This document shows positions 11,874 to 12,338 of a stretch of 12,338 nt of DNA, piece after piece (the stretch's first letter is position 1; each line of letters opens with the position of its first letter). The notes beneath the pieces were generated by a model. That model did no database searches, was not told where the DNA came from, and saw nothing but the letters and a program-made list of their open reading frames with translations. The position numbers and the translations under genes are program-made. The stretch is from positions 1 through 12,338 of the forward strand of contig CABSNM010000035.1 of NCBI GenBank assembly GCA_902479065.1, read 5' to 3'. The stretch is from an uncultured Collinsella sp. Its GTDB lineage: Bacteria > Actinomycetota > Coriobacteriia > Coriobacteriales > Coriobacteriaceae.

Positions 11874-12237
11874 GGGGGCGACTGGTTTCGACACGATAGC
11901 TCTGAGAGAGGAAGCAAGCCGAGGTCTCCTCGCCTCGTTAAACAGGGGTACCGTCAAATTGAATTGACAACAACTCTTCTTTTGAGCCTATGGCTCTCGC
12001 TGCTTAGTTTATAGCGGCGCGTCAACCCGGTGATTTCCCCGACACCGGTGCGACGTCATGTTAGGGGAATGCTCCCGCGCACGTAATCGGTATGGCGCGG
12101 GCTAAGACCGAACCGGTTGGGATGCCGCGAGCGTGTCGCTGCGCGCAAAGCGTCCGAGACAAAACCAGCGACTGAGCTTGGAGATGCCAATCAGGGGGCT
12201 TTCGTGGACCGGAGTTCGATTCTCCGCGCCTCCACCA
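11874..12237 (+). ncRNA. ssrA: Transfer-messenger RNA (tmRNA)
   Basis: The mature RNA has about 364 nt. The 5' end GGGGGCGACTGGTTTCGACA is diagnostic. GGGGGCG (11874-11880) pairs with CGCCTCC (12227-12233) to form the acceptor stem, followed by A and an encoded CCA (12235-12237). The T arm CGGAG-TTCGATT-CTCCG is clear. The tag frame is DNNSSFEPMALAA (11966-12004) with stop TAG at 12005-12007; the C-terminal ALAA is the usual signal for ClpXP-type proteases. The resume codon appears to be GAC (Asp), or the ATT just before it, since TGA at 11960-11962 closes the frame upstream. With SmpB it rescues ribosomes stalled on broken mRNAs and tags the product for degradation. Confidence 0.97.
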
Positions 12238-12245
12238 TAAGTAAC

Positions 12246-12284
12246 AGGCAGGTAGATATTCGTATCTACCTGCCTTTTTATTTA
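12246..12284 (+). terminator. Intrinsic terminator of ssrA
   Basis: A 13-bp perfect stem (12246-12258 with 12263-12275) closed by a TTCG tetraloop is followed by TTTTATTT. It begins 8 nt after the encoded CCA. Bases 12285-12338 hold a TTGACA at 12302-12307, but no clear -10 and no gene before the window ends. Confidence 0.95.
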
Positions 12285-12338
12285 GCTCTGTTAGACCAGG
12301 ATTGACACACATCTGTCCTCACGGCGCCATATCGTTAG

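Noticed and set aside
12302..12338. Promoter for a gene beyond the right edge (TTGACA at 12302)
   Set aside because: There is no acceptable -10 at a normal distance before the window ends.

Overview
The window looks like chromosome of a GC-rich member of the Coriobacteriia, with Collinsella or a close relative as the best guess. I infer this from the codon usage, the actinobacterial-type tmRNA, the gatCAB operon with Coriobacteria-like sequences, and LPXTG-pilin and class C sortase genes of the Gram-positive type. No database search was possible, so the taxon is an inference.

Region 1 (1-4322) is an accessory region. It opens with the 3' fragment of an LPXTG-anchored pilin-like protein (E-box, then LPLTG anchor) whose reading frame is broken upstream. 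A strong terminator follows. Next come two tandem copies (about 481 bp apart) of a small locus: a Gram-positive LexA/SOS-type box, a conserved TAAAAT -10-like element, a good RBS, a 50-residue peptide with one membrane helix and an Arg-rich tail, and a structured downstream segment. I propose a LexA-controlled small membrane peptide, possibly a type I toxin-antitoxin locus of the TisB/Fst style. Behind it sits a two-gene type IV TA/AbiE-like module: a winged-helix antitoxin/regulator overlapping a nucleotidyltransferase, with its own -10 box and inverted-repeat operator. A class C (pilin) sortase closes the region. The layout suggests a pilus locus split by an island of stress or defence modules.

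Region 2 (4323-8148) begins with a gene-free stretch of palindromic and 21-bp tandem repeats. It continues with gatC-gatA-gatB, overlapping by TAATG stop/start junctions, which encode the amidotransferase that converts Glu-tRNA(Gln) and Asp-tRNA(Asn) to Gln-tRNA and Asn-tRNA. GatB carries an internal insertion of roughly 65 residues.

Region 3 (8149-8797) is gene-free but dense in structure: a 129-nt near-perfect nested inverted repeat, an intrinsic terminator, a 165-nt palindromic element with inner tandem repeats, and a good promoter overlapped by a DtxR/MntR-like dyad.

Region 4 (8798-11203) is that promoter's operon: an 81-residue membrane-anchored small protein followed by a P1B-type metal ATPase whose usual CPC motif is replaced by SCA. 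The pair resembles the PacL/Ctp pairing known from mycobacteria. A terminator ends it.

Region 5 (11202-12338) holds a convergent gene of unknown function on the minus strand, then ssrA (tmRNA) with a structured leader, a 13-residue tag ending in ALAA, and a textbook UUCG-loop terminator.
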